Shown: positions 1-8,513, counted from the first letter of the stretch. The stretch: 64,000 nt of DNA from DATDDB01 sp035260545 (GCA_035260545.1 DATFUZ010000055.1:35998-99997), one strand, 5' to 3'. Program-made: numbers and translations. Notes: generated by a model not told the origin, from the letters alone.

Positions 1-552
1 CGCTTCAAGGATCCGGTCGGCGTCATCTATGCCTATCGGCTGGCCAAGCACTTCGTGCCCGCGCTGCAACTGGTGCTGGCGGGCGGCGGCGCGAGCGACG
101 ACCCCGAGGGCGAGGTGGTGCTGCAGGAGGTGCGAGAGGCGGCGGGGAGCGACCCCGACATCCACGTGCTGGAGCTGCCGCCCGACGCGCACCGCACCAT
201 CAATGCCTTGCAGCGCGCGGCCGACATCGTCATCCAGAAATCGCTGCGCGAGGGCTTCGGCCTCACCGTCACCGAAGCCCTGTGGAAGGGCAAGCCGGTG
301 ATAGGCGGGAACACCGGCGGCATCCGTCTGCAGGTGGTGGATCACCACACCGGTTTTCTGGTAAACAGCCCGGAGGGTGCGGCGCTGCGCGTGCGCTATC
401 TGCTGCACAACCCGGAGACCGCGCAGGAGATCGCGGCCAAGGCGACCGAGTTTGCGCGCGAGAATTTCCTCATCACCCGCCAGCTGCGCGAATATCTGAC
501 AGTCGTCGTCGGCCTGCTGCATCAGGGCGCCGAGCGCATCGAGCTGAGCTAG
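1..552 (+). CDS. treT: Trehalose synthase TreT, C-terminal part (5' end outside window)
   Basis: Frame 1 is open from the first base, so 183 C-terminal residues are visible. They match the GT4-type (GT-B fold) trehalose synthase TreT, which reversibly joins glucose from a nucleotide sugar to free glucose, giving trehalose in the cytoplasm. The pieces recognised are LVLAGGGASDDPEGEV, the stretch NALQRAADIVIQKS, the donor-binding motif REGFGLTVTEALWKGKPV and the tail ENFLITRQLREYL; the order and spacing follow the archaeal enzyme as I remember it. A complete sugar ABC transporter starts 53 bases downstream on the same strand, an association known from Thermococcus. Family identity is fairly sure. 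The direction of the reaction in vivo and the nucleotide donor cannot be read from this fragment. Confidence 0.85.
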   Translation, partial: RFKDPVGVIYAYRLAKHFVPALQLVLAGGGASDDPEGEVVLQEVREAAGSDPDIHVLELPPDAHRTINALQRAADIVIQKSLREGFGLTVTEALWKGKPVIGGNTGGIRLQVVDHHTGFLVNSPEGAALRVRYLLHNPETAQEIAAKATEFARENFLITRQLREYLTVVVGLLHQGAERIELS

Positions 553-605
553 ACGGACATAGATATAAAGAAGCGCATGAAGTCCTCCGGGGGGAACACG
601 ACACG

Positions 606-1889
606 ATGAGCAGGCGGCTGCTCCTGCTGCTGGCCTTGTCATTGCCGACGTTCCCGGTGTTGGGCGGGGGCGCGGCGGCGCGGGCGGCGACACTGTCCAT
701 CTCCTGCGGGGCGCTGGGGGTCGAGCTACGCCTGTGCCGCGAGGGGGTGGATGCGTGGGCAAAGCAGACCGGCAACCAGGTCAACGTCATCTCCACGCCG
801 AACTCATCCACCGAGCGCTTTGCGCTCTACCAGCAGATACTCGCCTCGCATTCCGCCGACCTCGACATATTGCAGATAGACGTGGTGTGGCCGGGCACGC
901 TCGCGCCGCACCTGGTTGACCTCTCGCAGTACATAGGCCCGGAGGCCACGAAAGCATATTTCCCCGCGCTGATCGCCAACAACACGGTGAATGGCCGCCT
1001 GGTCGCCATGCCCTGGTTCACCAATGCCGGCGTGCTCTATTACCGGCGCGACCTGCTGGCGAAATACCATGCGCAGCCGCCCGTCACCTGGGCCGAACTC
1101 ACGCGGACCGCGCGCCGCATTCAAAACGCCGAGCGCCGGGCGGGGAACAGCCGCATCGTGGGCTTCGTGTTCCAGGCCAAGGGTTATGAGGGACTCACCT
1201 GCGATGCGCTGGAATGGATAGACAGTTTCGGCGGCGGCACCATCGTTGATGACAGCGGCAAGGTCACCGTGGACAATCCGCAGGCCGTGGCGGCGCTGAC
1301 GCTGGCCGCGAGCTGGATAGGCGACATCGCCCCGCGCGGCGTGCTCAACTACGGCGAGGAGGAAAGCCGCGGCGTGTTCCAGTCCGGCAATGCCGTGTTC
1401 ATGCGCAACTGGCCCTATGCCTGGGCGCTGGGCAATGCGCCGGACAGCCCCGTGCGCGGCAAGATAGGCATCGCAGCCCTGCCCATGGGCGGTGCAGACG
1501 GCCATCACAGCGGGACCTTGGGCGGCTGGCAGCTCGCGGTGTCGAGGTATTCGCAGCATCCGAAACTCGCCGCCGACCTGGTGCGCTATCTCACCAGCTA
1601 TGCCGAGCAGAAGCGCCGGGCGATCAAGGGCGCCTATAATCCCACCATGCCCGCCCTCTATCACGACAAGGACGTGCTTGCCGCCGCGCCCTTCTTCGGC
1701 ACGCTGTATCCCACCTTTGTCGATGCGGTGGCGCGGCCCTCGCGCGTGACCGGCGCCAAATATGCGCGCGTCTCCGCCGAGTTCTATTACACCGTGCACG
1801 ACATCCTCAGCGGCGAAGCGCATCCCGCGCCCGCGCTCGCGGCATTGCAGGCGAAGCTCGTGCGCATGTCGCGGGGAGGGCAGTGGTGA
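606..1889 (+). CDS. ABC transporter sugar-binding protein (trehalose/maltose type)
   Basis: A 427-residue periplasmic binding protein of the MalE/ThuE-like extracellular solute-binding family 1. It begins with a Sec signal peptide (MSRRLLLLLALSLPTFP, cleavage likely near ARA-AT) and continues with the family's usual opening on a short strand followed by a helix. Landmarks are DILQIDVVWPGTLAPHL (hinge strand), AMPWFTNAGVLYYRRDLL and LGGWQLAVSRYSQHP. The ATG at 606 was chosen because the frame upstream lies inside treT and because the signal peptide starts there; a G-rich stretch precedes it. Its stop overlaps the start of the next gene, so it is co-translated with the two permeases. Next to treT, the likely ligand is trehalose or a related glucoside, which is an inference from context. 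Confidence 0.88.
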   Translation: MSRRLLLLLALSLPTFPVLGGGAAARAATLSISCGALGVELRLCREGVDAWAKQTGNQVNVISTPNSSTERFALYQQILASHSADLDILQIDVVWPGTLAPHLVDLSQYIGPEATKAYFPALIANNTVNGRLVAMPWFTNAGVLYYRRDLLAKYHAQPPVTWAELTRTARRIQNAERRAGNSRIVGFVFQAKGYEGLTCDALEWIDSFGGGTIVDDSGKVTVDNPQAVAALTLAASWIGDIAPRGVLNYGEEESRGVFQSGNAVFMRNWPYAWALGNAPDSPVRGKIGIAALPMGGADGHHSGTLGGWQLAVSRYSQHPKLAADLVRYLTSYAEQKRRAIKGAYNPTMPALYHDKDVLAAAPFFGTLYPTFVDAVARPSRVTGAKYARVSAEFYYTVHDILSGEAHPAPALAALQAKLVRMSRGGQW

Positions 1890-2782
1890 GCGGCGCGCGT
1901 AGCTCCAGGCTCACGCGCCAGCGGGTGCGCGCGGCCTGGCTGTTTCTCGCGCCCGTGCTCATCGTGCTCGCGGCGGTGGCGGGCTGGCCGCTGCTCAAGA
2001 CGATAGGCTACGGTTTCACCGATGCCAGCCTGATCGACCCCGGTTCCGCGCACTTCGTCGGCCTGGATAATTTCACCTATTTATTGCTCGACGCGCACTG
2101 GTGGGCCGCCGTGCGCAACACCGTGGTGTTCGCGCTGGTGTCGGTGTCGCTGGAGACGATGTTGGGCATCATCATCGCGCTCGCGCTCGATGCGCGCTTT
2201 CCCGGGCGCGGCGGGCTGCGCGCCGCGATATTGATCCCTTGGGCGATCCCCACGGTGGTCTCTGCCCAGATGTGGAGCTGGATGTTCAACGACGTGTTCG
2301 GCGTCATCAATCACATCCTGCTGGGCCTGGGCCTGATTGCGCACCCCATCGCCTGGCTGGGTTCGCCGGACACCGCGCTGCTCTCCATCATTTTGGTGGA
2401 CGTGTGGAAGACCACGCCATTCATGGCGCTTTTGTTATTGGCGGGGCTGCAAATGCTGCCGCAGGAATGCTATGAAGCCGCGCGGGTGGATGGCGTGCAC
2501 CCGGTCAAGGTGTTCTTCCGCGTCACGCTGCCCTTGCTCCGCCCCGCGCTCACCGTGGCAGTCATCTTCCGCCTGCTCGACGCCCTGCGTATGTTCGATC
2601 TCGTCTATGTGATGAGCGGCAACAGCCGCGACACCATGTCCATGTCGGTGTATGCGCGCCAGCAGCTCATCGACTTCGGCTCCCTGGGCTACGGCTCGGC
2701 GGCGGCCACCATGATCTTCGCCATCATCGCGCTGTTCACCGTCGTCTATTTGACGGTAGCCCGCGTGGGCAGGGAGGGCTGA
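1883..2782 (+). CDS. ABC sugar permease, MalF-like
   Basis: A 299-residue inner-membrane permease of the binding-protein-dependent transport family. It has about six membrane segments, beginning at AAWLFLAPVLIVLAAVAGWP. The EAA loop that docks on the ATPase is visible as YEAARVDGVHPVKVFFRVTLP, starting near residue 196, with the expected conserved Ala and Gly. Start: two GTG codons in tandem at 1883 and 1886 overlap the stop of the binding-protein gene, with GGGGAGGG at 1873-1880 as ribosome binding site. It forms the transmembrane channel together with the next gene. Confidence 0.9.
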   Translation: MVSGARSSRLTRQRVRAAWLFLAPVLIVLAAVAGWPLLKTIGYGFTDASLIDPGSAHFVGLDNFTYLLLDAHWWAAVRNTVVFALVSVSLETMLGIIIALALDARFPGRGGLRAAILIPWAIPTVVSAQMWSWMFNDVFGVINHILLGLGLIAHPIAWLGSPDTALLSIILVDVWKTTPFMALLLLAGLQMLPQECYEAARVDGVHPVKVFFRVTLPLLRPALTVAVIFRLLDALRMFDLVYVMSGNSRDTMSMSVYARQQLIDFGSLGYGSAAATMIFAIIALFTVVYLTVARVGREG

Positions 2783-2784
2783 GC

Positions 2785-3624
2785 ATGCCGCGCGCTGTGA
2801 AGCGGCTGGTCGCAAGGGGCGCATTCTATGCGCTTCTCGCGGTGATCGTCGTGTATACCGTGTTCCCGTTCTACTGGGCGATCGTGTCCTCGCTGAAGAC
2901 CGGCTCCGAACTGTTCCAGGCCAGCTTCTGGCCCGCGCACCCCGCCTGGCACAACTATGTTGCCGTGTTCCGCGAGCAGCCCTTCGGCCGCAACATCCTC
3001 AATTCGCTGTTCGTCGCCGTCTCCACCGTGGCGCTGTCGCTGGTCCTGGCGCTGGCCGCCGCCTATGCCATAGGCCGCGTGCAGTTCCGCGGGCGCGGCC
3101 TGCTGCTGGCGGTGATCCTCGGCGTGTCCATGTTCCCGCAAATCGCGGTGCTCTCCGGCATGTTCGAGGTCATCAGCTCGCTGGGCCTGTATAACAACCT
3201 GCTGGCGTTGTCGTTCTCCTATCTCATCTTCACCCTGCCGTTCACCGTCTGGGTGCTCACCACCTTCATGCGCGAGCTGCCGAAGGAATTGGAAGAGGCT
3301 GCGATTGTGGACGGCGCGACCCCGTTCACCATCGTCACCCGCGTCTTCCTCCCGCTGATGGGCCCGGCCCTGGTCACCACCGGCCTGCTCGCCTTCATCG
3401 CCGCATGGAACGAATTCCTGTTCGCGCTCACCTTCACCCTGACCAGCGAGGAACGCACCGTGCCCGTCGCCATCGCGCTGATCTCGGGCGCCAGCAGCTA
3501 CGAGCTGCCCTGGGGCAATATCATGGCCGCCTCGGTCACCGTCACCGTGCCGCTCATTGCTCTGGTGCTGGTGTTCCAGCGGCGGATTGTTTCCGGCCTC
3601 ACCGCAGGCGCGATCAAGGGCTGA
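2785..3624 (+). CDS. ABC sugar permease, MalG-like
   Basis: A 279-residue inner-membrane permease, the second half of the transporter channel. There are about six membrane segments; the first is GAFYALLAVIVVYTVFPFYW. The EAA loop reads LEEAAIVDGATPFTIVTRVF, followed by LPLMGPALVTTGLLAFIAAW, a typical MalG C-terminal segment. The ATG lies two bases past the stop of the upstream permease, with AGGGAGGG at 2771-2778 as ribosome binding site, so the two are translationally linked. Substrate inferred as trehalose-like from the operon. Confidence 0.9.
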   Translation: MPRAVKRLVARGAFYALLAVIVVYTVFPFYWAIVSSLKTGSELFQASFWPAHPAWHNYVAVFREQPFGRNILNSLFVAVSTVALSLVLALAAAYAIGRVQFRGRGLLLAVILGVSMFPQIAVLSGMFEVISSLGLYNNLLALSFSYLIFTLPFTVWVLTTFMRELPKELEEAAIVDGATPFTIVTRVFLPLMGPALVTTGLLAFIAAWNEFLFALTFTLTSEERTVPVAIALISGASSYELPWGNIMAASVTVTVPLIALVLVFQRRIVSGLTAGAIKG

Positions 3625-3651
3625 ATCATGAACAAGAGGAGAAGATAAGCC

Positions 3652-4770
3652 ATGGCCGCGCTATCCCTGCAAGCCGTCGGCAAACAGTTCGGAAAGACCG
3701 AGGTGATCGGGAACGTCAGCCTGGAGATTCAGGACGGCGAATTCGCCGTCTTCGTCGGTCCCTCCGGCTGCGGCAAATCCACCCTGCTGCGGCTCATCGC
3801 GGGGCTGGAAGATGTCAGCCGCGGCGCGATTGCCTTCGACGGCCAGGACGTCACCGAACTCGCTCCCGCCGAGCGCCACGTCGCCATGGTGTTCCAGTCC
3901 TACGCGCTGTATCCGCACATGAGCGCCTATGACAACATGGCGTTCGGGCTGAAGCTGGCCAAGACCGGCAGGCAGGGCATGGACGCCCGCGTGCGCGAGG
4001 CCGCGCGCATATTGCAGATAGAGCACCTGCTCGACCGAAAACCGCGCGAACTCTCCGGCGGCCAGCGCCAGCGCGTCGCCATCGGCCGCGCCATCGTGCG
4101 CCAGCCGCGCGTCTTCCTGTTCGACGAGCCGCTGTCGAATCTGGACGCGGCCCTGCGCGTGCAGATGCGCATCGAGCTCAAGCGCCTGCACCGCGAACTG
4201 CGCACCACCATGATCTACGTCACCCATGACCAGGTCGAAGCCATGACCCTGGCCGACCGCATTGTCGTCCTCAACGGCGGGGCGGTAGAACAAATCGGTG
4301 CCCCGCTCGAACTCTACCACCGCCCGCGCAATCTTTTTGTCGCCGGCTTCATCGGCTCGCCGAAAATGAATTTCCTGCCGGTGACGGTGATCGCCAGCGA
4401 TGCGGGGAGGGTCACGCTGGCTTGTGATATGGGAAAGGCGGGAATGGGGCAGGGCGGCACAAACTGCACCATCACCGCCGCAGCCGCCGGCGGCGCGAAC
4501 CTCCAGCCCGGCGCCCGGCTCACCCTCGGCCTCAGGCCCGAACACCTCACCGACTCCACCGCAGGCGAACTCCAGGGCGAAGTCATCGCCCTCGAACACC
4601 TGGGGGCAGAGACCTACGTCCATCTTTCCTGCGGCCACGCGCAGCCGCTCGTCATCAAATCCGCCGCCGATACCGGAATCAAGGTCGGCCAGCGGGTATG
4701 CGTCGCCGTGCCGCCGCAGGCCTGCTATCTGTTTGATGAAAGCGGCGTGGCGCTGGCGCGGGCGGATTGA
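3652..4770 (+). CDS. ABC transporter ATPase, MalK/UgpC type
   Basis: A 372-residue cytoplasmic ATPase that powers the upstream permease pair. Walker A is GPSGCGKST (near residue 38), the Q-loop is in VFQSYALYPHMS, the signature is LSGGQRQRVAIGRA, Walker B is VFLFDEPLSNLD and the switch His is in IYVTHDQVEAMTL. After about residue 240 the chain continues into the TOBE/regulatory region found in sugar ATPases (GLRPEHL). Start at 3652 follows AGGAGAAGATAAGCC. Its stop codon lies inside repeat A1, so the last bases of the gene and the first bases of the repeat are shared. Confidence 0.9.
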   Translation: MAALSLQAVGKQFGKTEVIGNVSLEIQDGEFAVFVGPSGCGKSTLLRLIAGLEDVSRGAIAFDGQDVTELAPAERHVAMVFQSYALYPHMSAYDNMAFGLKLAKTGRQGMDARVREAARILQIEHLLDRKPRELSGGQRQRVAIGRAIVRQPRVFLFDEPLSNLDAALRVQMRIELKRLHRELRTTMIYVTHDQVEAMTLADRIVVLNGGAVEQIGAPLELYHRPRNLFVAGFIGSPKMNFLPVTVIASDAGRVTLACDMGKAGMGQGGTNCTITAAAAGGANLQPGARLTLGLRPEHLTDSTAGELQGEVIALEHLGAETYVHLSCGHAQPLVIKSAADTGIKVGQRVCVAVPPQACYLFDESGVALARAD

Positions 4771-4828
4771 AGTACAATCTATCCGCGTTTTCCGAGGGGG
4801 CGGAAATAGGCGGGATGGGTGATTCCTC
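4767..4828 (+). repeat. Family A dispersed repeat, copy A1
   Basis: Begins TTGAAGTACAATC and ends GGCGGGATGGGTGATTCC. Compared with other copies the middle is diverged and the last block (TCCCAATTGCAGACAT) is lost. It starts exactly on the stop codon of the ABC ATPase gene and precedes an orphan membrane gene. Confidence 0.75.
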
Positions 4829-4850
4829 TTGCGGATCAATAGAGTCTGGC

Positions 4851-4888
4851 CCACTGCTGTCCCAGATAATTTACTCATTGCCACCCCC
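4851..4888 (+). repeat. Direct repeat, left copy
   Basis: A 38-base sequence beginning CCACTGCTGTCCCAGATAAT. A nearly identical copy in the same orientation lies at 5462-5499, so the two bracket the gene at 5043. Confidence 0.8.
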
Positions 4889-4903
4889 CCAGAACGCGTA
4901 GAT

Positions 4904-4934
4904 TCCGATTAGCGTAGCGTAATCGGACGCATGA
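4904..4934. repeat. Short palindromic repeat (CCGATTA type)
   Basis: Contains CCGATTAGCGTAGCGTAATC followed by GG, a 7-bp inverted repeat round an 8-base centre. The same core recurs as a longer perfect palindrome at 34039-34080. Confidence 0.6.
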
Positions 4935-5042
4935 ATAAATGACAGGATACCGACATGCCCACACCGGCGTGCGAATGAAGATTTCCGGAAAAGTTTACGT
5001 TTTACTGAAATGTCACCGCACGCACGCTGCTCCATGTGAGCC

Positions 5043-5396
5043 ATGAAAACCAAGAATTATTGCCTGCTGACTTATCTGCTTCTTTGCGCCATGGCAACCG
5101 CGTATCTGGCGCTGTTCTACGGGTACCGTCAGGCGCCGTCGATCCATCTGGTGGAGACTTGGCGTTTCTGGGCACTGATCGCCCTTGCGATATGGGCGGA
5201 AGCCGACAGCAGGGATCATCGGGAGCGAATCTACCGGCCCTACGAATTCGGCTTTCTGGTGGCGATGTTCTCGTTCTTCTATTTGCCTTACTATCTCTGG
5301 CGTACCCGCGGGGCAATCGGCTTGGCCATGCTTGCGGGCCTGCTGGGTCTGCTGCTTTCGGGGTATGTGGTCGAGGTGTTGATTTACATCCGCTAG
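5043..5396 (+). CDS. Small membrane protein, unknown
   Basis: A 117-residue protein with three or four predicted membrane segments: residues about 7-27 (LLTYLLLCAMATAYLALFYG), 43-51, 70-85 (FLVAMFSFFYLPYYLW) and 91-113 (a Leu/Gly-rich C-terminal segment). I do not recognise the family. The gene sits alone between two copies of a 38-base direct repeat (4851 and 5462) and behind a family A repeat, which suggests an acquired unit. The start at 5043 is the first ATG of the open frame and has no strong ribosome binding site, so the real start is uncertain. Confidence 0.6.
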   Translation: MKTKNYCLLTYLLLCAMATAYLALFYGYRQAPSIHLVETWRFWALIALAIWAEADSRDHRERIYRPYEFGFLVAMFSFFYLPYYLWRTRGAIGLAMLAGLLGLLLSGYVVEVLIYIR

Positions 5397-5461
5397 GGCG
5401 CGCCGTCCTGGCCAAGCCGGGGAGGGCAAAAGCGCGTGGCCAAGAATAAATGGGGCTGGAT

Positions 5462-5499
5462 CCACTGCTGTCCCAGATAATTTGCTCATTGCCAGCCCC
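5462..5499 (+). repeat. Direct repeat, right copy
   Basis: Same orientation as the copy at 4851-4888; differs by two or three bases (TTTGCTCATTGCCAGCCCC here, TTTACTCATTGCCACCCCC there). Confidence 0.8.
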
Positions 5500-5612
5500 A
5501 GGTCAATTGTGGAGACGCGGCCGGTTTGTCCGGCGGGCGGAATAGCCAGGCAGGGTGGGCAAAGGCTGTCAAGCCGTGCCCACGCGGAGATGAATGGTGG
5601 GCTGGCGTAATA

Positions 5613-5990
5613 ATGAAAAGGTGCCTGGAAAACATGAGCCGCAGCAGGATTTGGACCTACCTTAGAATCGCCGTCCTTTCAGTTGTTATCCAGCTTGTGG
5701 CGATAGTGTTGGGTGGGGTTTCAGCCGGCGCGGGCCATGGGTCATATTTTGTTGCCAAGCTGCTTTTTCCGTATACGCTGCTCGCCGGTGGTATGGAGGG
5801 ACCCATACCGGAATCATTTGTGACGCTGGCCGGTATCCAGTATCTGCTTTACGGCTTTGTCTGGGCCATGGCAGTCAAGTACAAGCGCGTCGCGCCCGTC
5901 ATCATTGCGCTGGTTTTGGTACATTTTAGCGCAGTAGTGGTGGAGTTCACTGTCTTCAGCCAAACAGTCTTTGGTCACCCATACCGCTAA
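5613..5990 (+). CDS. Small membrane protein, unknown
   Basis: A protein of about 125 residues with four predicted membrane segments (for example AVLSVVIQLVAIVLGGVS, an Ile/Val-rich stretch near the C-terminus, and a Leu-rich central segment after GSYFVAKLLFPYTLLAGG). Family not recognised. Start options are ATG 5613 (MKRCLENMSRSR) and ATG 5634 (MSRSRIWTYL); neither has a clear Shine-Dalgarno sequence. The open frame continues upstream to 5526, but that part looks non-coding. It is less GC-rich than the core genes and, like its left neighbour, has no functional context. Confidence 0.5.
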   Translation: MKRCLENMSRSRIWTYLRIAVLSVVIQLVAIVLGGVSAGAGHGSYFVAKLLFPYTLLAGGMEGPIPESFVTLAGIQYLLYGFVWAMAVKYKRVAPVIIALVLVHFSAVVVEFTVFSQTVFGHPYR

Positions 5991-6291
5991 ACAGGTAAAT
6001 AAACGGGGTCACGTATTAGCCGGCGCGGAGTTAAAGCGGCCAGGCTCGCCTCGCCCCTGAATATGCGGCTGGCCCTGCCGTTTTAGGCACTTTTCGCCAC
6101 ACTTTAAGCCTGATAGCACGCAGGCGCGAGGGGAGTAAACCTCCCCGGCGCCGGCACTGGCAAGCGGCCGGTTTGCGGGAGTGGATATTGAGGCGTAGAC
6201 TTCCGCTTCGCGCCGGCTTGAATCGTTCAACTCATAGATCCGTCGCCAAATAAATAACGCTTGAATAACGCACGATTCGGAAGGGGGTAGT
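5991..6291. other. Intergenic region, 301 bases
   Basis: No gene seen. It contains a short hairpin (GGGGAGTAAACCTCCCC, about 6131-6147) and the string GTAGACTTCCGCTTCG (about 6197-6212), which recurs at 38153 in front of another orphan gene. The last 10 bases (AAGGGGGTAG) supply the ribosome binding site of the next gene. Confidence 0.5.
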
Positions 6292-7671
6292 ATGCAGCAA
6301 ACGACTGAACAGGGAAATCCGGCAATGGAGCAGGCCGTGGCAAAAACGGCATTCACGACGATGTCGCCGGATGTGCTGGTGATAGGCGGCGGTCCGGCCG
6401 GGTCTGCGGTTTCGACGCTGCTGGCGGATCGCGGGCACGATGTGGTGATGCTGGAGAAGGCGCACCATCCGCGCTTTCATATCGGCGAATCGCTCCTGCC
6501 GATGAACATGCCCCTGTTCGACCGCCTGGGGATACGCAGCGAAGTGGAGGCCATCGGCATCTATAAATACGGGGCGGAGTTCGTCTCGCCCTGGCACGAC
6601 CACACCAGCCACTTCTACTTCGCCGAGGCGATGGACAAGTCCTTCCCCTATGCGGTGCATGTGCGCCGTTCGGAATTCGACGAATTGCTGTTCCGCCATG
6701 CCGGCAAGCGCGGCGCGCGCACCTTTGAGGGCCAGCGCGTCACCCATGTCGATATGGCGGGGGCGGGCGACCGCGCGCTGGTCAAGGTCCAGGCCGACGA
6801 TGGCACGGAAACCGAATGGCGGCCGCGTTTCGTCATCGATGCCAGCGGGCGCGACACCGTGCTCTCCAAACAATTCGGCGTCAAGCTGCGCAGCAAGGAG
6901 CACGCCAGCGCCGCGATCTTCGGCCACTTCACCGACGTGGTGCGCCAGCCCGGCCGCAATGAGGGCAACATCTCGCTGTTCTGGTTCGACCACGGCTGGT
7001 TCTGGTTCATCCCCCTGCTGGACGGCACCACGAGCGTCGGCGCCGTCGCCTCGCCCGCCTATTTCAAGCGGCGCAAGGGCGACCTCTCCACCTTCCTGAT
7101 GGAGACCATCGCGCTCGCGCCCAAGCTGGAAGCACGGCTGAAGAACGCGAAAATGATCGAGCCGGCGACGGCCACCGGCAACTATGCCTACAGCTCGGAA
7201 TACTGCCGGGGCGACCGCTTCATGATGATAGGCGATGCCTTCGCCTTCATCGACCCCATGTTCTCTTCCGGCGTCTATCTCGCCATGAACAGCGCCTTTG
7301 CCGGCGCCACCGCGGTGGACCACTGGCTGCGCGGCGAAGAGGCCATGGCCAACAAGGCCTTCCGCCGCTTCGAGCGCATCATGGTGCACGGCCCCAAGAT
7401 GTTCTCCTGGTTCATCTTCCGCATCAACTCCCCGGCCATCCGCAAGCTGTTCATGAGCCCGAGCAACATCTGGCGCCTGCAGGAAGCGCTGCTCTCCATC
7501 CTCGCCGGCGACCTGTTCCGCAGCACCCCCATCCGCTCCAGGCTGATGGGGTTCAAGCTGGTTTACTATATCTCCTGCCTCACCGTATGGCCCGCCGCGA
7601 TCAAGCGCTGGCAAAAGCGCCGCCGCGATATACGTGAATCGCTGGAGGACGAAAAAGCCGCCGCGCTGTGA
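6292..7671 (+). CDS. FAD-dependent oxidoreductase, flavin-halogenase-like
   Basis: A 459-residue flavoprotein of the tryptophan halogenase/geranylgeranyl reductase superfamily. The Rossmann FAD-binding start is VIGGGPAGSAVSTLLADRG (residues about 26-45), followed by HIGESLLPMNMPLFDRLGI. The middle carries DHGWFWFIPLL, which fits the GWxWxIP motif that separates flavin halogenases from monooxygenases. The second FAD motif is GDAFAFIDPMFSSGVYLAMN. Length is within the family range. Start at 6292 follows AAGGGGGT. Whether it halogenates, reduces or hydroxylates, and on what substrate, cannot be decided here: no biosynthetic cluster or flavin reductase gene is nearby. The monocistronic setting is compatible with a lipid or polyene-modifying oxidoreductase as well. 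Confidence 0.8.
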   Translation: MQQTTEQGNPAMEQAVAKTAFTTMSPDVLVIGGGPAGSAVSTLLADRGHDVVMLEKAHHPRFHIGESLLPMNMPLFDRLGIRSEVEAIGIYKYGAEFVSPWHDHTSHFYFAEAMDKSFPYAVHVRRSEFDELLFRHAGKRGARTFEGQRVTHVDMAGAGDRALVKVQADDGTETEWRPRFVIDASGRDTVLSKQFGVKLRSKEHASAAIFGHFTDVVRQPGRNEGNISLFWFDHGWFWFIPLLDGTTSVGAVASPAYFKRRKGDLSTFLMETIALAPKLEARLKNAKMIEPATATGNYAYSSEYCRGDRFMMIGDAFAFIDPMFSSGVYLAMNSAFAGATAVDHWLRGEEAMANKAFRRFERIMVHGPKMFSWFIFRINSPAIRKLFMSPSNIWRLQEALLSILAGDLFRSTPIRSRLMGFKLVYYISCLTVWPAAIKRWQKRRRDIRESLEDEKAAAL

Positions 7672-7773
7672 GGCGTGGCAAGCGCAGCCCGGATTCCGCC
7701 CGCACGCGTCCTGGCGACGCGGACCGCGGCGGAATGTCTTTCAACAAGTCGCAATGACGTAAAGGGGAGTCAT

Positions 7774-8361
7774 ATGAATCGCGTCGCAGCAATTGTTCTC
7801 GCATCGCTGGTTCTTTCGGTTTCGGCGCATGCCGGGCCGAAAGCCGCGCCCGTTGACTATGATCACCTCGTGCACAAATGGAAGCAGGTCAAAGCCGACG
7901 GCGAATTCAAGCTGGACAGCACCTATCCCGCGCCCGCGCCTTTCTCGATGAACGGCGATCCCGAAGCCACCCTCGAGATGAGCGCGGAGAAGGTTTCCCC
8001 GGGATACGACACGCTGGAAAAGATAGTGCCCGGCGAAATGACCGACATCCGCAAGCAAATTCAGATCGCGGATTATGAGGAGCAGGACGGCAAGAAGCCC
8101 GTCAACGGCATCGCGACATGGTATGAAACGATAGACGGCACGCGCGTCGCGTTCATCAAATACCGCGCGGGAGGCGTCGTCGGCCAGGCCCCCATCCTGC
8201 CCATGACCGTGATCCACAGCATCCTCATCCGGGGAAAGACGATCTTCTTCACGCACCTGATCGTGCGCTTCGGGGAACATCAGGACGAAGTACGCCACGA
8301 CCAGCGCGTGCTCATCCACAAGGAGATCACGGCCGCGCCGGGCGGCGGCTCGCATAACTGA
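7774..8361 (+). CDS. Secreted protein, paralogue of the 27112 gene product
   Basis: A 195-residue protein with a Sec signal peptide (cleavage after SVSAHA). I know no function. It has a clear paralogue in this window at 27112-27702: both carry LDSTYPAPAPFSM/LLSTYPAPVPFSM, GIATWYETIDGTRVAFIKYR versus GIATWIETIAGTRVAFIKYR, and LPMTVIHS/LPKTVIET, in the same order. Start at 7774 follows AAAGGGGAGT. It ends 33 bases before family A repeat copy A2. A small periplasmic fold with conserved Tyr, Pro and Arg is all that can be said. Confidence 0.75.
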   Translation: MNRVAAIVLASLVLSVSAHAGPKAAPVDYDHLVHKWKQVKADGEFKLDSTYPAPAPFSMNGDPEATLEMSAEKVSPGYDTLEKIVPGEMTDIRKQIQIADYEEQDGKKPVNGIATWYETIDGTRVAFIKYRAGGVVGQAPILPMTVIHSILIRGKTIFFTHLIVRFGEHQDEVRHDQRVLIHKEITAAPGGGSHN

Positions 8362-8394
8362 CGGCAGAGAAGCATGCAGCCTGGAGCGGGTGGG

Positions 8395-8470
8395 TTGGAG
8401 TAGAATCCGTCCGGTTTGCGCTGGAAGGCCAACTTATGCGGGACGGGTACTTCGTCCCAATTGCCGACAC
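8395..8470 (+). repeat. Family A dispersed repeat, copy A2
   Basis: TTGGAGTAGAATCCGTCCGG at the left; TATGCGGGACGGGTACTTCG then TCCCAATTGCCGACAC at the right, with a GGGAC/GTCCC hairpin. Lies between a core gene and the orphan gene at 8514; a family B repeat closes the unit at 8891. Confidence 0.85.
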
Positions 8471-8513
8471 TTTAGAGGCTTTGCTAAAGCTGTCACGCTG
8501 CGAGTATACGAAG

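Noticed and set aside
4767..4828. TACAAT in family A as a promoter -10 element
   Set aside because: No -35-like sequence stands at a constant distance upstream in the different copies, so a shared promoter is not supported.
8436..8513. Upstream extension of the 8514 ORF, beginning MRDGYFVPIADT
   Set aside because: The codons are the family A repeat, which reads similarly (MRDECFVPIAA) at other copies where it is not attached to a gene.
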